64,000 nucleotides of DNA, taken from contig CAWCWZ010000063.1 of assembly GCA_963799395.1 (NCBI GenBank), positions 62,001 to 126,000 on the forward strand. Reading direction: 5' to 3'. Under the pieces are notes generated by a model. It saw only the letters and a program-made list of their open reading frames with translations. It was not told the DNA's origin and did not search any database. Shown piece by piece: positions 54,962 through 63,530 of this stretch; position 1 is the first letter of the stretch; each line of letters starts with the position of its first letter. Position numbers and translations under genes: made by a program. Source of the DNA: Bog-752 sp963799395. GTDB lineage: Bacteria > Actinomycetota > Thermoleophilia > UBA2241.

Positions 54962-56597
54962 GTGCGGCTCGAGCGCGATGTGCGCGTACCGATGCGCGAC
55001 GGTGTCTTGCTTTCCGCACACGTGTTCCATCCGGCGAGCGCGGCGCAGCCCCTGCCCACCGTCCTCATCCGACAGCCCTACGGCAAGGACGACCACCCCT
55101 TCATGCACGCGCGTGGGACCTACTGGGCACGCAAGGGCTACGTCTGCGTGGTCCAGGACGTGCGCGGCAAGTACGGGTCGGGAGGGCTATGGGAGCCCCT
55201 CGTCAACGAGGCCGCTGACGGCTGGGACACGCTGGACTGGATCGCTGCCCGGCCGTGGTGCGACGGCCACATCGGCATGGTCGGCGAGTCCTACTACGGC
55301 TTGACGCAGTGGGCGGTGGCCGCTTCAGGACATCCCAACTTGCGTTGCGTGGCACCGGGCGACACCGCTCCCGACTTCTATCGGGCGGCCTACCCCGGCG
55401 GCGCCTTTGCGCTCATGACCGTGGGCGAGTGGGCCTATGAGATGGACACCCAGAGGCTGCGCAACCCGTTCCGCTTCGACCCGTGGCATTTGCCACTCGC
55501 CAGCGCCGACGAGGCCGCCGGCGCCCCCAGCCCAACCTTCAAGGAGTTCGTCGGCCATCCTCGCAGGGACGCCTTCTGGGAGCGGCGCGACCTCTCACGG
55601 GCGGATGTCGCCGTTCCGGGCCTCCACTGGAGCGGCTGGTACGACGTTCTGCTCGACGGCTCGCTTTGCGGCTGGCGGGCCGCCGCGGCGCGTCACGGCG
55701 ACGGCGCTCAAGTGCAGCAGCTCGTGATCGGACCGACCGACCACGCACTCACTCCCATGAGCAGCGGTCGCGTGGGGCGCATCGAGGTGGGGCGCGACCA
55801 CTGGTCGTTCGACCGGGTGGAACGGTTCTTCGAGCGCTGGCTGCGCGGCACGCAGCAACGGCGTGGATCACGACCCCGCGGTGCGCGTGTACGTCGTTGG
55901 CGGCGACCGTTGGCGTAACGCCGCTTCATGGCCGCTGCCCGGCACCGAGTTCACGAGTTTCTACCTGCACAGCCGGGGACGCGCCATGACCACGGAGGGC
56001 GGCGAACTGAGCCGCGAGGCTCCCGCCGACGAGGCCCCCGATCGGTTCCTCTACGACCCGGACGCTCCCGTCGCCTACTGGCTTGATCGCAGTCTCTGGG
56101 ATCTGGCGAGCCAGCTCGACGACCGCCGGCCGGTCGAGGTTCGCCCCGACGTGCTCGTGTACTCCACGCCGCCTCTCACTGCCGAGCTCGAGGTGGTCGG
56201 CCCCCTGTCGGTGACGCTCTACGTCTCGTCGTCTGCGCCCGACACCGACTTCACCGCGACGCTGGTCGACGTGTTTCCCGACGGTTGGGCACAGCTTGTA
56301 CAGGAGGGTGTCCGGCGGGTCGCCAGTCTGAATGGTAGCGATGGCACTCCAGCGAGCGATGGGGACCGGGTCCGCGAGCTCGTCATCGACATGTGCGCCA
56401 CCGGCCATCTGTTCGTTGCCGGGCACCGCGTGCGGCTCGAGGTGTCGAGCAGCAACTTCGGTCGCTACGACCGCAACCTCAACACGGGACATCCGCCAGG
56501 TACCGACGCGCAGCGCGCCGTGGCCGCCCAGACCATCTATCACGATCGTGGGCGAGCCTCGCATCTGCGGTTGCCGGTCATCCCGGCCGAGCGTTGA
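54962..56597 (+). CDS. CocE/NonD-family serine hydrolase (X-Pro dipeptidyl-peptidase-like), frameshifted
   Basis: An alpha/beta hydrolase of about 545 residues. The N-terminal part has RDVRVPMRDGVLLSAHVFHPA, GYVCVVQDVRGKYGSGG and the nucleophile elbow GMVGESYYGLTQW, plus VIGPTDHALT with the catalytic His. A one-base shift near 55860 leads to the C-terminal jelly-roll domain (DHDPAVRVYVVGGDRWRNA, FVAGHRVRLEVSSSNFGRYDRN) to TGA 56597. The family cleaves acyl esters or amides, such as cocaine esterase and X-prolyl peptidases. GTG 54962 is the first in-frame start; 54773-54961 may encode an N-terminus in another frame. It could release a methylated amine from an imported ester or amide (inference). 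Confidence 0.8.
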
Positions 56598-56643
56598 AGA
56601 CGACATGCGACGCCATCTGAACTGGTACTGACGGAGGGAGCCG

Positions 56644-58092
56644 ATGCAAGCCCAAGCTACATGGCTGAGCGATGCCGAGAAGCACCTCGTCTACGACGAG
56701 GCACTGCTCCTGCTCGAGCGCGTTGGGCTGAGGATGGCCGGATCGCAGCGTCTGGCGGAGCTGCGTGAGGCGGGAGTCTCGGTCGACGAGGAGTCGGGGG
56801 TAGTCCGCTTTCCGGCGGATCTCGTCGACCGGCTGCGGCGCCAGTGTCCGCGGGAAATCGTCATGGCCGGGGCAGGGCCCGAAGACGACGTGGTCCTGCA
56901 CGAGGGTGGGATGCCCCGCTTCGCCCCCTCCGGCTGCGCCGCGCTGACGCTCGACCACCGCACCGGTGAGCGCCGCCCCTCGACCCTCGAGGATCTGAGG
57001 AACGCCACTATCCTCCTCGACGAGACGCCCGAGCTCGACGTCCAGTGGACGACCGTGACGGCCAACGACGTTCCCCTCGAGCGGCGTGAGAAGCTCGAGT
57101 ACTACACGGTCCTCACCGAGACCGACAAGCACGTGACCTTCGTCGACTGTCCCAGCGCGATCGAGCCCGTCCTTCAGATCGTCGAGGTGCTTTGCGGCAG
57201 CCTCGACGAGTTCCGGCGCCGGCCGCGGATCAGCACGCTCTTCACCGTGGCTTCGCCGTTGTCCCTCGATGGGCGCCTGCTCGACTTTCACGCGCGCCTC
57301 GCCGACTACGGCACGCCGATCGAGATCTACACCGTGCCCATCTCCGGAGCCACCGCCCCGGTCACGCTGGCCGGCGTGGTCGTCCAGGGCGTGGCCGAGC
57401 TTCTCGGCGCGGTGGCGGCGATGCAGATCCTCAGTCCGGGAGCGCGCCTCATCTGCGGTCCCTCGGGCACCGTCCTGGACATGCGCTCGACGAGCATCTG
57501 CTACGGGGCCGTCGAGGGGGGGCTGCTCAACGCGGCCTTCACCGAGGTGCTGCATGGTCTCGATCTGCCCGTGATCACCCCGGGCCTGGGCACCGACGCC
57601 AAGCACCTGGGTGTGCAGGACGGTTTCGAGAAGGCGCTGAAGGCGATCGTGACCGTGGCCGCGGGGTCGGACCTGCTCAGCGGGGGGATGGGTCTCATCG
57701 ATTCCGTCAACACGCTCTACCTGCCCCAGATCGTGGTCGACGCCGAGATCGTCGCCATGATCCGCCGGCTCCTCGGGGAGGTCGAGTTCACGCAGCAGAC
57801 GATCGCCCGCGAGACGATCGAACGCGTCGGGATCGGGGGCAACTTCCTCAGAGAGAAGGAGACCAGGCAGCGCATCCGGGCCGGCGAACACTTCGTTCCC
57901 CGGGTCGCGTCGCGTCTGCCCTACGACGCCTGGCGGGCCCAGGGCACGACCGAGATCGATGTGGCCGTCGCGCGCGTCGAAGAGATCCTCGTCGCCCGAG
58001 CCGAACGCGGCCCTCACCTCAGCGCCGACCAGCTTGCCGCGCTGCAAAGGATCTGCGACGTGGAGAGGACCAGTGTCGATGTGGGATACTGA
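56644..58092 (+). CDS. MttB-family methyltransferase without pyrrolysine
   Basis: A 482-residue MttB/COG5598 protein. Visible blocks are YDEALLLLERVGLRMAGSQRL, TLEDLRNATILLDE, VASPLSLDGRLLDFHARLA, GATAPVTLAGVVVQGVAELL and SGGMGLIDSVNTLYLPQIVVDAE. The pyrrolysine position of MttB aligns with Gly in TPGLGTDAKHLG, so this is a TAG-free paralogue, distinct from the one at 16322. Related enzymes demethylate betaines. ATG 56644 follows GGAGGGAGCC. It lies between the hydrolase and the TetR gene in the importer operon, making it the probable demethylase for whatever is imported (inference). Confidence 0.87.
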   Translation: MQAQATWLSDAEKHLVYDEALLLLERVGLRMAGSQRLAELREAGVSVDEESGVVRFPADLVDRLRRQCPREIVMAGAGPEDDVVLHEGGMPRFAPSGCAALTLDHRTGERRPSTLEDLRNATILLDETPELDVQWTTVTANDVPLERREKLEYYTVLTETDKHVTFVDCPSAIEPVLQIVEVLCGSLDEFRRRPRISTLFTVASPLSLDGRLLDFHARLADYGTPIEIYTVPISGATAPVTLAGVVVQGVAELLGAVAAMQILSPGARLICGPSGTVLDMRSTSICYGAVEGGLLNAAFTEVLHGLDLPVITPGLGTDAKHLGVQDGFEKALKAIVTVAAGSDLLSGGMGLIDSVNTLYLPQIVVDAEIVAMIRRLLGEVEFTQQTIARETIERVGIGGNFLREKETRQRIRAGEHFVPRVASRLPYDAWRAQGTTEIDVAVARVEEILVARAERGPHLSADQLAALQRICDVERTSVDVGY

Positions 58093-58116
58093 TATGGCTG
58101 TACTGATTGGAGCAGA

Positions 58117-58806
58117 GTGACCGAGATCGTACACAGTGGCCGGGCAGGGCAGAAGCCCAGCAAATGGGTTCCTTTCGAGAACCCTCTGTCGGCCCTTCCG
58201 GAGACGGCCCAGAAGATCCTGGCGGCGGCCTCGCGGCTGCTGGCAGAACGCGGCTATGCGGCCGTGACACTCGAGAACGTCGCCGCCGAGGCCGGCGTCA
58301 ACAAGGCCTCGATTCGCTACAACTTCGGCAACAAGGCCGGTTTGGTGGCTGCCGTGGTCGACGGTTTGATCCACGACGAATGCCTGCGCCTTGCAGCAGA
58401 TGCGCGGACCGTTGGCGAGCAGGACCGCCTGCATGCCGCCATGGTGGGTATCGCGGGCATGATCGTGAGTGCCGACTCGTTTCGGGGATTCTTCGACATC
58501 CTGCCCCATGCATTTCGCGACGACGACCTGCGCGATCGGATCTTCGAGCTCTACAGGTGGTGGTATCGACAGAACCTCGAATGGCTCGGTCTGGCGGCCG
58601 ATACCACCGACGGGGAGCAGCACGAGCTGCTCACCGGGCTGGCCGAGCTCATCGCCGCGATTCCGGACGGACTGTCCGTCCAGGCGGGTCTTGACCCTGA
58701 GCACTTCGACCTGCGGCGCCCGCTCGCCGCCCTCGAGCTGCTGTTGCGCAACTCGATGGACGAGTTGATGGCGCTAGCCAAGAAACCCTCCTCGCCTTCT
58801 CGCTGA
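58117..58806 (+). CDS. TetR/AcrR-family transcriptional regulator
   Basis: A 229-residue TetR-type regulator. The DNA-binding domain (about residues 28-75) is AQKILAAASRLLAERGYAAVTLENVAAEAG, then VNKASIRYNFGNKAGLVAAVV. The ligand-binding C-terminal part is helical and has no assignable ligand. GTG 58117 has a weak ribosome site (GGAGCA). It is the last gene of the importer operon and lies directly before operator site 2. I propose it as the repressor that binds the TATCCACC-N2-GGTGGATA palindrome and controls the cluster, including itself through site 1 (inference). Confidence 0.9.
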   Translation: MTEIVHSGRAGQKPSKWVPFENPLSALPETAQKILAAASRLLAERGYAAVTLENVAAEAGVNKASIRYNFGNKAGLVAAVVDGLIHDECLRLAADARTVGEQDRLHAAMVGIAGMIVSADSFRGFFDILPHAFRDDDLRDRIFELYRWWYRQNLEWLGLAADTTDGEQHELLTGLAELIAAIPDGLSVQAGLDPEHFDLRRPLAALELLLRNSMDELMALAKKPSSPSR

Positions 58807-58847
58807 ATGCCGCCCGCTCCGACAGGAGACAGCGGCCTTTGTGGCAG

Positions 58848-58876
58848 TTGTGTTATCCACCTGGGTGGGATAGCAT
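58848..58876 (+). promoter_or_regulatory. promoter with operator in the spacer, mtbB/mttB operon (site 2)
   Basis: TTGTGT (58848-58853) and TAGCAT (58871-58876) are separated by 17 bases. The palindrome TATCCACC-TG-GGTGGGATA (58854-58872, one extra G in the right half) fills the spacer, an arrangement in which a bound repressor would exclude RNA polymerase. GATAGCATCCGG matches site 1 except for one base. Confidence 0.7.
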
Positions 58877-58910
58877 CCGGGTGTCGTGAGCCGAAGGAGG
58901 TGGCGAAGTT

Positions 58911-60353
58911 GTGAGCACGATCATGACGCGCATGGGGGACGGAGCCTCTGTCGAGATGACGCGCGACGACCTGCGTCGCGATCTCATCGAGGGCACCGAA
59001 GCCGCTGCCAAGAAGGGCAAGATACCGACGCTCACCGAGAACGAGCTCGACTACCTCGAGGACATGTTCGCCAGCCCCAGTCGCATCTGGGGTGTGGAAC
59101 GGGGTCACGAGGCGGTCATGAGCAAGGACGGCTCGGTCAACACGCTGTGCTCGTCTCGTCTGTCAAGCGGAGTGGCCGTCCCCATCGGTCGTGAGGCGGC
59201 GATCCGGCTGTTCGAGGCCGCCTTTGCCTTCGACTCCATGGAGGTCGGGCACATCGACTACTCGGCGAAACCCTGCAAGTTCATCGCCACCGTCGAGCAG
59301 GAGCATATGGAGCTTCTGCAGCACATCACGATCCTGCCGCTGTTCTACGGTTTCATGCCCAACCTCGGCCTGTATTACCGGCCCGACGGCGCCTTTGCCA
59401 ACCCCTCGGACCTGCTGCCTCTGGGCAAGATCGACGAGGCACGCCGGACGCAGGAAGAAGCTCTCGAGGCCTGCCAGCAGGACACCATCTGGCTCAGCGA
59501 GAAGATGGTCGAGGTCGCCGCCGACGGCATCAACTACGACACGGTCGCCTCGACGGGCGACGCCGAGTTCCTGGCCGCGCTGCGCGCCTGCGAGTACATT
59601 TCGAAGACCACGGACATGGCCGTCGAGATCGGCATGGCCGCCGAGGTCGTGCTGGGCTTCCACGGTGAGCTCGAGTACGACGGGGTGCGGCTCGCCGGCC
59701 TGTGGCCGCATCAACAGATGAAGTTGGCCGAGAAGGCGGGGGCCGCCATCTTCGGCCCAGTCGTCAACAACAACTCGAGGAAATCGTGTGCCTGGAACGT
59801 CTCCCGCGCCGTGACGTTCGTGAAGGCTTGCACCGAAGAGGCGACCATCCCCATCCACCCGAACGTGGGCAACGGCGTGGGCGGCGTGCCCATGTTCGAA
59901 GTGTCGCCGATCGACATGGTGACTCGGGCCAGCGCGGCGATGATCGAGATCGGCCGCGCCGACGGGTTGTAGGTGGGTACCGGCGACCCCAACGGCATGG
60001 GCATGGCTCACGCCTTGGCCTCGTCGATTGGCGGCATCAAGACTGCCGGAGATCTGGTAGCTAGGATGCAGCTGAAGAAGATGAGGCTGAACGAGGCAAA
60101 AGCCTACGTCGCCGACAAGCTTGGCGTGAGCGTCTTCGATCTGTCCGACTCCACGCTCATGCGGACGCTTCGTGAGGAGCTCGACATCGGTACGGTGACC
60201 GCCGTTCCGGGTGTGGCCAAGGGGCTCGAGGCCAAGACGCGTATCGCCGAGCTGCTCGACATCAAGATCAATTGCGTGGAGCGCCTCATGCGCAAGACCG
60301 GCCTCGTGCGCGAGCTGGTGCTCGATCAGGGTCAAGGGCGCCCGGTGGAGTAG
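58911..60353 (+). CDS. mtbB: dimethylamine:corrinoid methyltransferase MtbB, in-frame TAG (pyrrolysine 354)
   Basis: A 480-residue MtbB read through TAG 59970-59972, codon 354, close to the pyrrolysine 356 of methanogen MtbB. The context is IGRADGL before and VGTGDPNGMGMAHALASSIGG after. It keeps a segment (TLCSSRLSSGVAVPIGREAA) that the three cluster A copies lack, so it is the most methanogen-like of the four. Other blocks are FYGFMPNLGLYYRPDGAF, DTVASTGDAEFL and GMAAEVVLGFHGELEYDGVRL. GTG 58911 has AAGGAGG 10 bases away. It is followed by mttB and two corrinoid genes. The final stop is also TAG. Confidence 0.94.
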
Positions 60354-60478
60354 CCGCCTGCGCCAACGCCGGGCAGCAGCCGCTCATCCCCTGGCGGCTG
60401 CTGCCGCTTTCTGTCATCGATGGTCTGTCACCGGCGGGGGCCCGCCGACGAACACTTTCGTTAGGGAGGAGGTTGGTC

Positions 60479-61966
60479 ATGAGGAGAAACCCCCACGCCG
60501 GGCATCAAGGGTCCGGCGGCCTGAGCCTCAACGTCTTCACCGACGACGAGCTCAGCGATATCCATCTGTCAACGCTGGAAGTCCTGCAGCGCACGGGCGT
60601 CTGGGTCGAAGACAAGGAGGCCCTCGAGGTATTCGCCGACGGCGGCGCCCAGGTCGATCCCGCAGCCCAGATCGTACGCATCCCGGCTCACGTGGTTGAA
60701 GAAGCGATCCGCTGCGCCCCACCGACGATCACCTTGTGCGGCCGCACGCCGGCAAACGATGTCGTCCTCGAGTCCGGTCGGGTCGGCTTCACGAACTTCG
60801 GTGAGGGCATCAAGGTCACAGACATGGAGTCGGGCGAGCTGCGTGAGCCGACCAAGCGCGACGTCGCCGAAGCGACCCGCCTGATCGACGCTCTGCCCGA
60901 GATCGATGTCCTCGAGCGCCCCGTCGGCGCCCATGACGTCCCCCAGGACGCGGTGCCGCTGCACAATGCCGAGGCGATTCTCGCCAACACCACCAAGCAC
61001 GTCTTCATCGGTCCCATCAACGGCCGCTTGCTGAAGAAGATCGTCGAGATGGCCGCGGCCGTGACGGGCGGCATCGATGCCTTGCGCCGCCGGCCGCTGG
61101 TCTCCTTTATCACTTGCCCCGTCAGCCCGCTCAAGCTCGTGCAGGATTGCTGTGAGATCATCATGGGCTCGGCACGGGCCGGCGCGACGGTCAACGTGCT
61201 CAGTATGGCCATGGCTGGCGCCTCGTCGCCGGTGTCGCTCTCGGGCACGCTCGTGACGCACAACGCAGAGGTACTTGCGGGCATCACGCTGGCCGAGCTC
61301 ACCACCCGGGGCGCACCCGTGATCTACGGCAGCTCGACGACCGCCATGGATCTGCGCCTGGCGTCTGCCTCGGTGGGCAGTCCCGAATGCGGCCTGATCA
61401 ACGCGGCCGTGGCCCAGCTCGCCCGCTTCTACCTGCTGCCCAGCTGGGTCGCCGGTGCGTAGGGCGACGCCAAACTCGGTGACGCGCAGTCCGGTCACGA
61501 GAAGACTCTCACAGGCCTGCTCCCAGCGTTGGCAGGGGCCAACCTGATCTATGGCCTGGGGATGCTCGAGTCGGGTGTCACCTTCGATTACGGTCAGCTG
61601 CTCATGGATTGCGAGTTCGCGCGGCTCATCAAGTTCACGCTCGGCGGCATTCCGGTGACCGACGAGCTGCTGATGACCGACGACATCCACGCCGTGGGCT
61701 CGCACGGAGACTTCCTGAGCCTCGACAGTACCTACAAATACATGCGGGCCCAGTCCCAGCCCAAGCTGATCGACCGGCGCGTGCGCGACGAATGGGCGGC
61801 CGCGGGCGGCAGCGACCTCTACCAGAACGCGACCGCGGCAGCCCGCAAGCTGCTGGCAAGCTACGTGCCTGAGCCACTCCCCGCGGGGGTGCTTGCGAGA
61901 TTGCGCGCGATCGTCGAGAGCAGCGAGCGTGAGCTCGGCGTCGAGCCGGCCCAGGTGGTCTTCTAG
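60479..61966 (+). CDS. mttB: trimethylamine:corrinoid methyltransferase MttB, in-frame TAG (pyrrolysine 328)
   Basis: A 495-residue MttB read through TAG 61460-61462 (codon 328; pyrrolysine 334 in Methanosarcina). Before it comes FYLLPSWVAGA and after it GDAKLGDAQSGHEKTLTGL, the characteristic MttB context. The rest fits: LSTLEVLQRTGVWVEDKEAL, FTNFGEGIKVTDMESGE, CPVSPLKLVQDCCEIIM, and LGMLESGVTFDYGQLLMDCE after the TAG. It moves one methyl from trimethylamine to a corrinoid protein, producing dimethylamine for MtbB. ATG 60479 follows AGGGAGGAGG. The final stop is also TAG. It shares the operon of mtbB and the corrinoid proteins. Confidence 0.95.
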
Positions 61967-62003
61967 GGCGCGGCCCCGGTAGCTCGAATCGAGAGGAGCC
62001 ACG

Positions 62004-62639
62004 ATGGCAGAGACCTACGACAACCTCAAGGAGGCGATCATCGCGGGCGACGGGCCTCGCGCCCGCGAGCTTGCTCAGCGGCTGCTCGATGACGGAGCCA
62101 GCGCCCGCGAGATCCTCGATGGCGGCCTGCTGCCCGGCATGGACGTCGTCGGTCAGCGCATGCGCGACGGCGAGTGCTTCATTCCCGAGGTACTGCTGAG
62201 CGCGCGCACCATGCAGGGCGCCCTCGAGCTTCTCAAGCCCCGTCTCGCCGAGGGTGACTCCGGCAATCTCGGGACCATCGTCATCGGGACCGTCGAGGGC
62301 GACGTGCACGACATCGGCAAGAACCTCGTGGCCATGATGCTCGAAGGAGCGGGCTTCACCGTCATGAACCTCGGTACGGGCATCACACCCACGCAGTTCG
62401 TTGCCGCCGTAAGAGAGCATCAGCCGAATATCCTGGGCATGAGCGGGTTGCTGACGACGACCATCCCGAAGATGGCCGACACGATCAAGGCACTCGAAGC
62501 CGAGGGACTGCGCGACGGCGTGAGGGTCGTCTGTGGCGGGGCGCCGGTGACCCAGGCGTTCGTCGACTCGATCGGGGCCGACGGCTACGGGACGAACGCC
62601 GCCGCCGCCGTCGATCTCGCCAAGCAGCTGGTCCACTAG
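62004..62639 (+). CDS. methylamine corrinoid protein (MttC/MtbC family)
   Basis: A 211-residue methyl carrier. A helical cap domain (1-85) precedes the B12 domain with EGDVHDIGKNLV (Asp100, His102, Gly105) and LGMSGLLTTTIPKM, then RVVCGGAPVTQAF. Its position just after mttB suggests it takes the methyl of trimethylamine (MttC role), though the family is too uniform to separate MttC from MtbC by eye. GAGGAG precedes ATG 62004. The stop is TAG. Confidence 0.92.
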   Translation: MAETYDNLKEAIIAGDGPRARELAQRLLDDGASAREILDGGLLPGMDVVGQRMRDGECFIPEVLLSARTMQGALELLKPRLAEGDSGNLGTIVIGTVEGDVHDIGKNLVAMMLEGAGFTVMNLGTGITPTQFVAAVREHQPNILGMSGLLTTTIPKMADTIKALEAEGLRDGVRVVCGGAPVTQAFVDSIGADGYGTNAAAAVDLAKQLVH

Positions 62640-62651
62640 CAAGGAGCGCAC

Positions 62652-63299
62652 GTGACCGCCAACAAAGACGAGCTCATCCAAGAGGCGATCGCTGCCATCG
62701 TCAACTTCGACGCCGCCGCCGCCGAGGACGTCGCCACGCGCGCCCTCGCTGCCGGCCTGGCCCCCGGCGAGATCATCAACGAGGGATTTGTCGTCGGCAT
62801 CAGCCAGATCGGCGACGCCTTCGAGTCGGGCGAGGTCTTTCTGCCCGAGCTCATGCTGGCCGCCCAGGCGATGGACGCCGCCACGAGGGTCTGCAACGCC
62901 GCCCTGGTGGGCGGCGAGGGCGAGAAGAAGGGCACCGTCATCGTCGGCACCGTGCAGGGCGACGTCCACGACATCGGCAAGGCCATCGTCATCGCCTACT
63001 TAAAGGCCCACGGCTACGCCGTCACCGACTGCGGCCGCGACGTGCCGGCCGCCACCTTCATCGCCCGGGCCAAGCAGGAGCAGGCCGACGTCATCGGCAT
63101 GAGCGCCCTGCTCACCACCACCATGGAGGAGCAGAAGAAGGTCATCGCCGCCATCAAGTCCGAGGGCCTGCCCTTCAAGACGGTGGTCGGCGGCGCCCCC
63201 TGCACCCAGCGCTGGGCCGACCAGATCGGCGCCGACGCCTACGCCGAAGACGCCGCCGACGGCGTCAAGAAGATCGACGCCCTGCTGGGCAGGGCCTGA
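62652..63299 (+). CDS. methylamine corrinoid protein, second copy (MtbC/MttC family)
   Basis: A 215-residue corrinoid carrier with the same two-domain layout and the motif QGDVHDIGKAIV (Asp104, His106, Gly109), then IGMSALLTTTMEEQKKVI and VVGGAPCTQRWADQIGADAYAEDA. It lies 12 bases after the first carrier and is clearly different from it, so the two probably serve different methyltransferases; one may be the MtbB partner. GTG 62652 follows AAGGAG. Confidence 0.92.
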   Translation: MTANKDELIQEAIAAIVNFDAAAAEDVATRALAAGLAPGEIINEGFVVGISQIGDAFESGEVFLPELMLAAQAMDAATRVCNAALVGGEGEKKGTVIVGTVQGDVHDIGKAIVIAYLKAHGYAVTDCGRDVPAATFIARAKQEQADVIGMSALLTTTMEEQKKVIAAIKSEGLPFKTVVGGAPCTQRWADQIGADAYAEDAADGVKKIDALLGRA

Positions 63300-63390
63300 C
63301 AGCCGGAAGGAGCTCGTGGCAGGGGACGAGACCCGTTGCCGGAGTAGTCACGTCGAGGCGCCCCTGCGGAGTCTTGCGGGCCGGTGTATG

Positions 63391-63437
63391 TTGACAAGAG
63401 GGATGTGCCGGATAAGCTGTATCCACCCAGGTGGATA
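63391..63437 (+). promoter_or_regulatory. promoter with operator, aminotransferase gene (site 3)
   Basis: TTGACA (63391-63396), 16 bases, then TAAGCT (63413-63418) form the promoter. The operator TATCCACC-CA-GGTGGATA (63420-63437) is a perfect 8+8 palindrome placed at the expected transcription start. It is the best of the three sites. Confidence 0.75.
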
Positions 63438-63530
63438 GGTCATTGGCCGGTTGAACTTGACCCGGCGGCGCGGGCGCTCGGATCGAGCTCTACGCGGCGA
63501 AAACCCGCCGAGCGGCTTCAAGGAGGAGCT

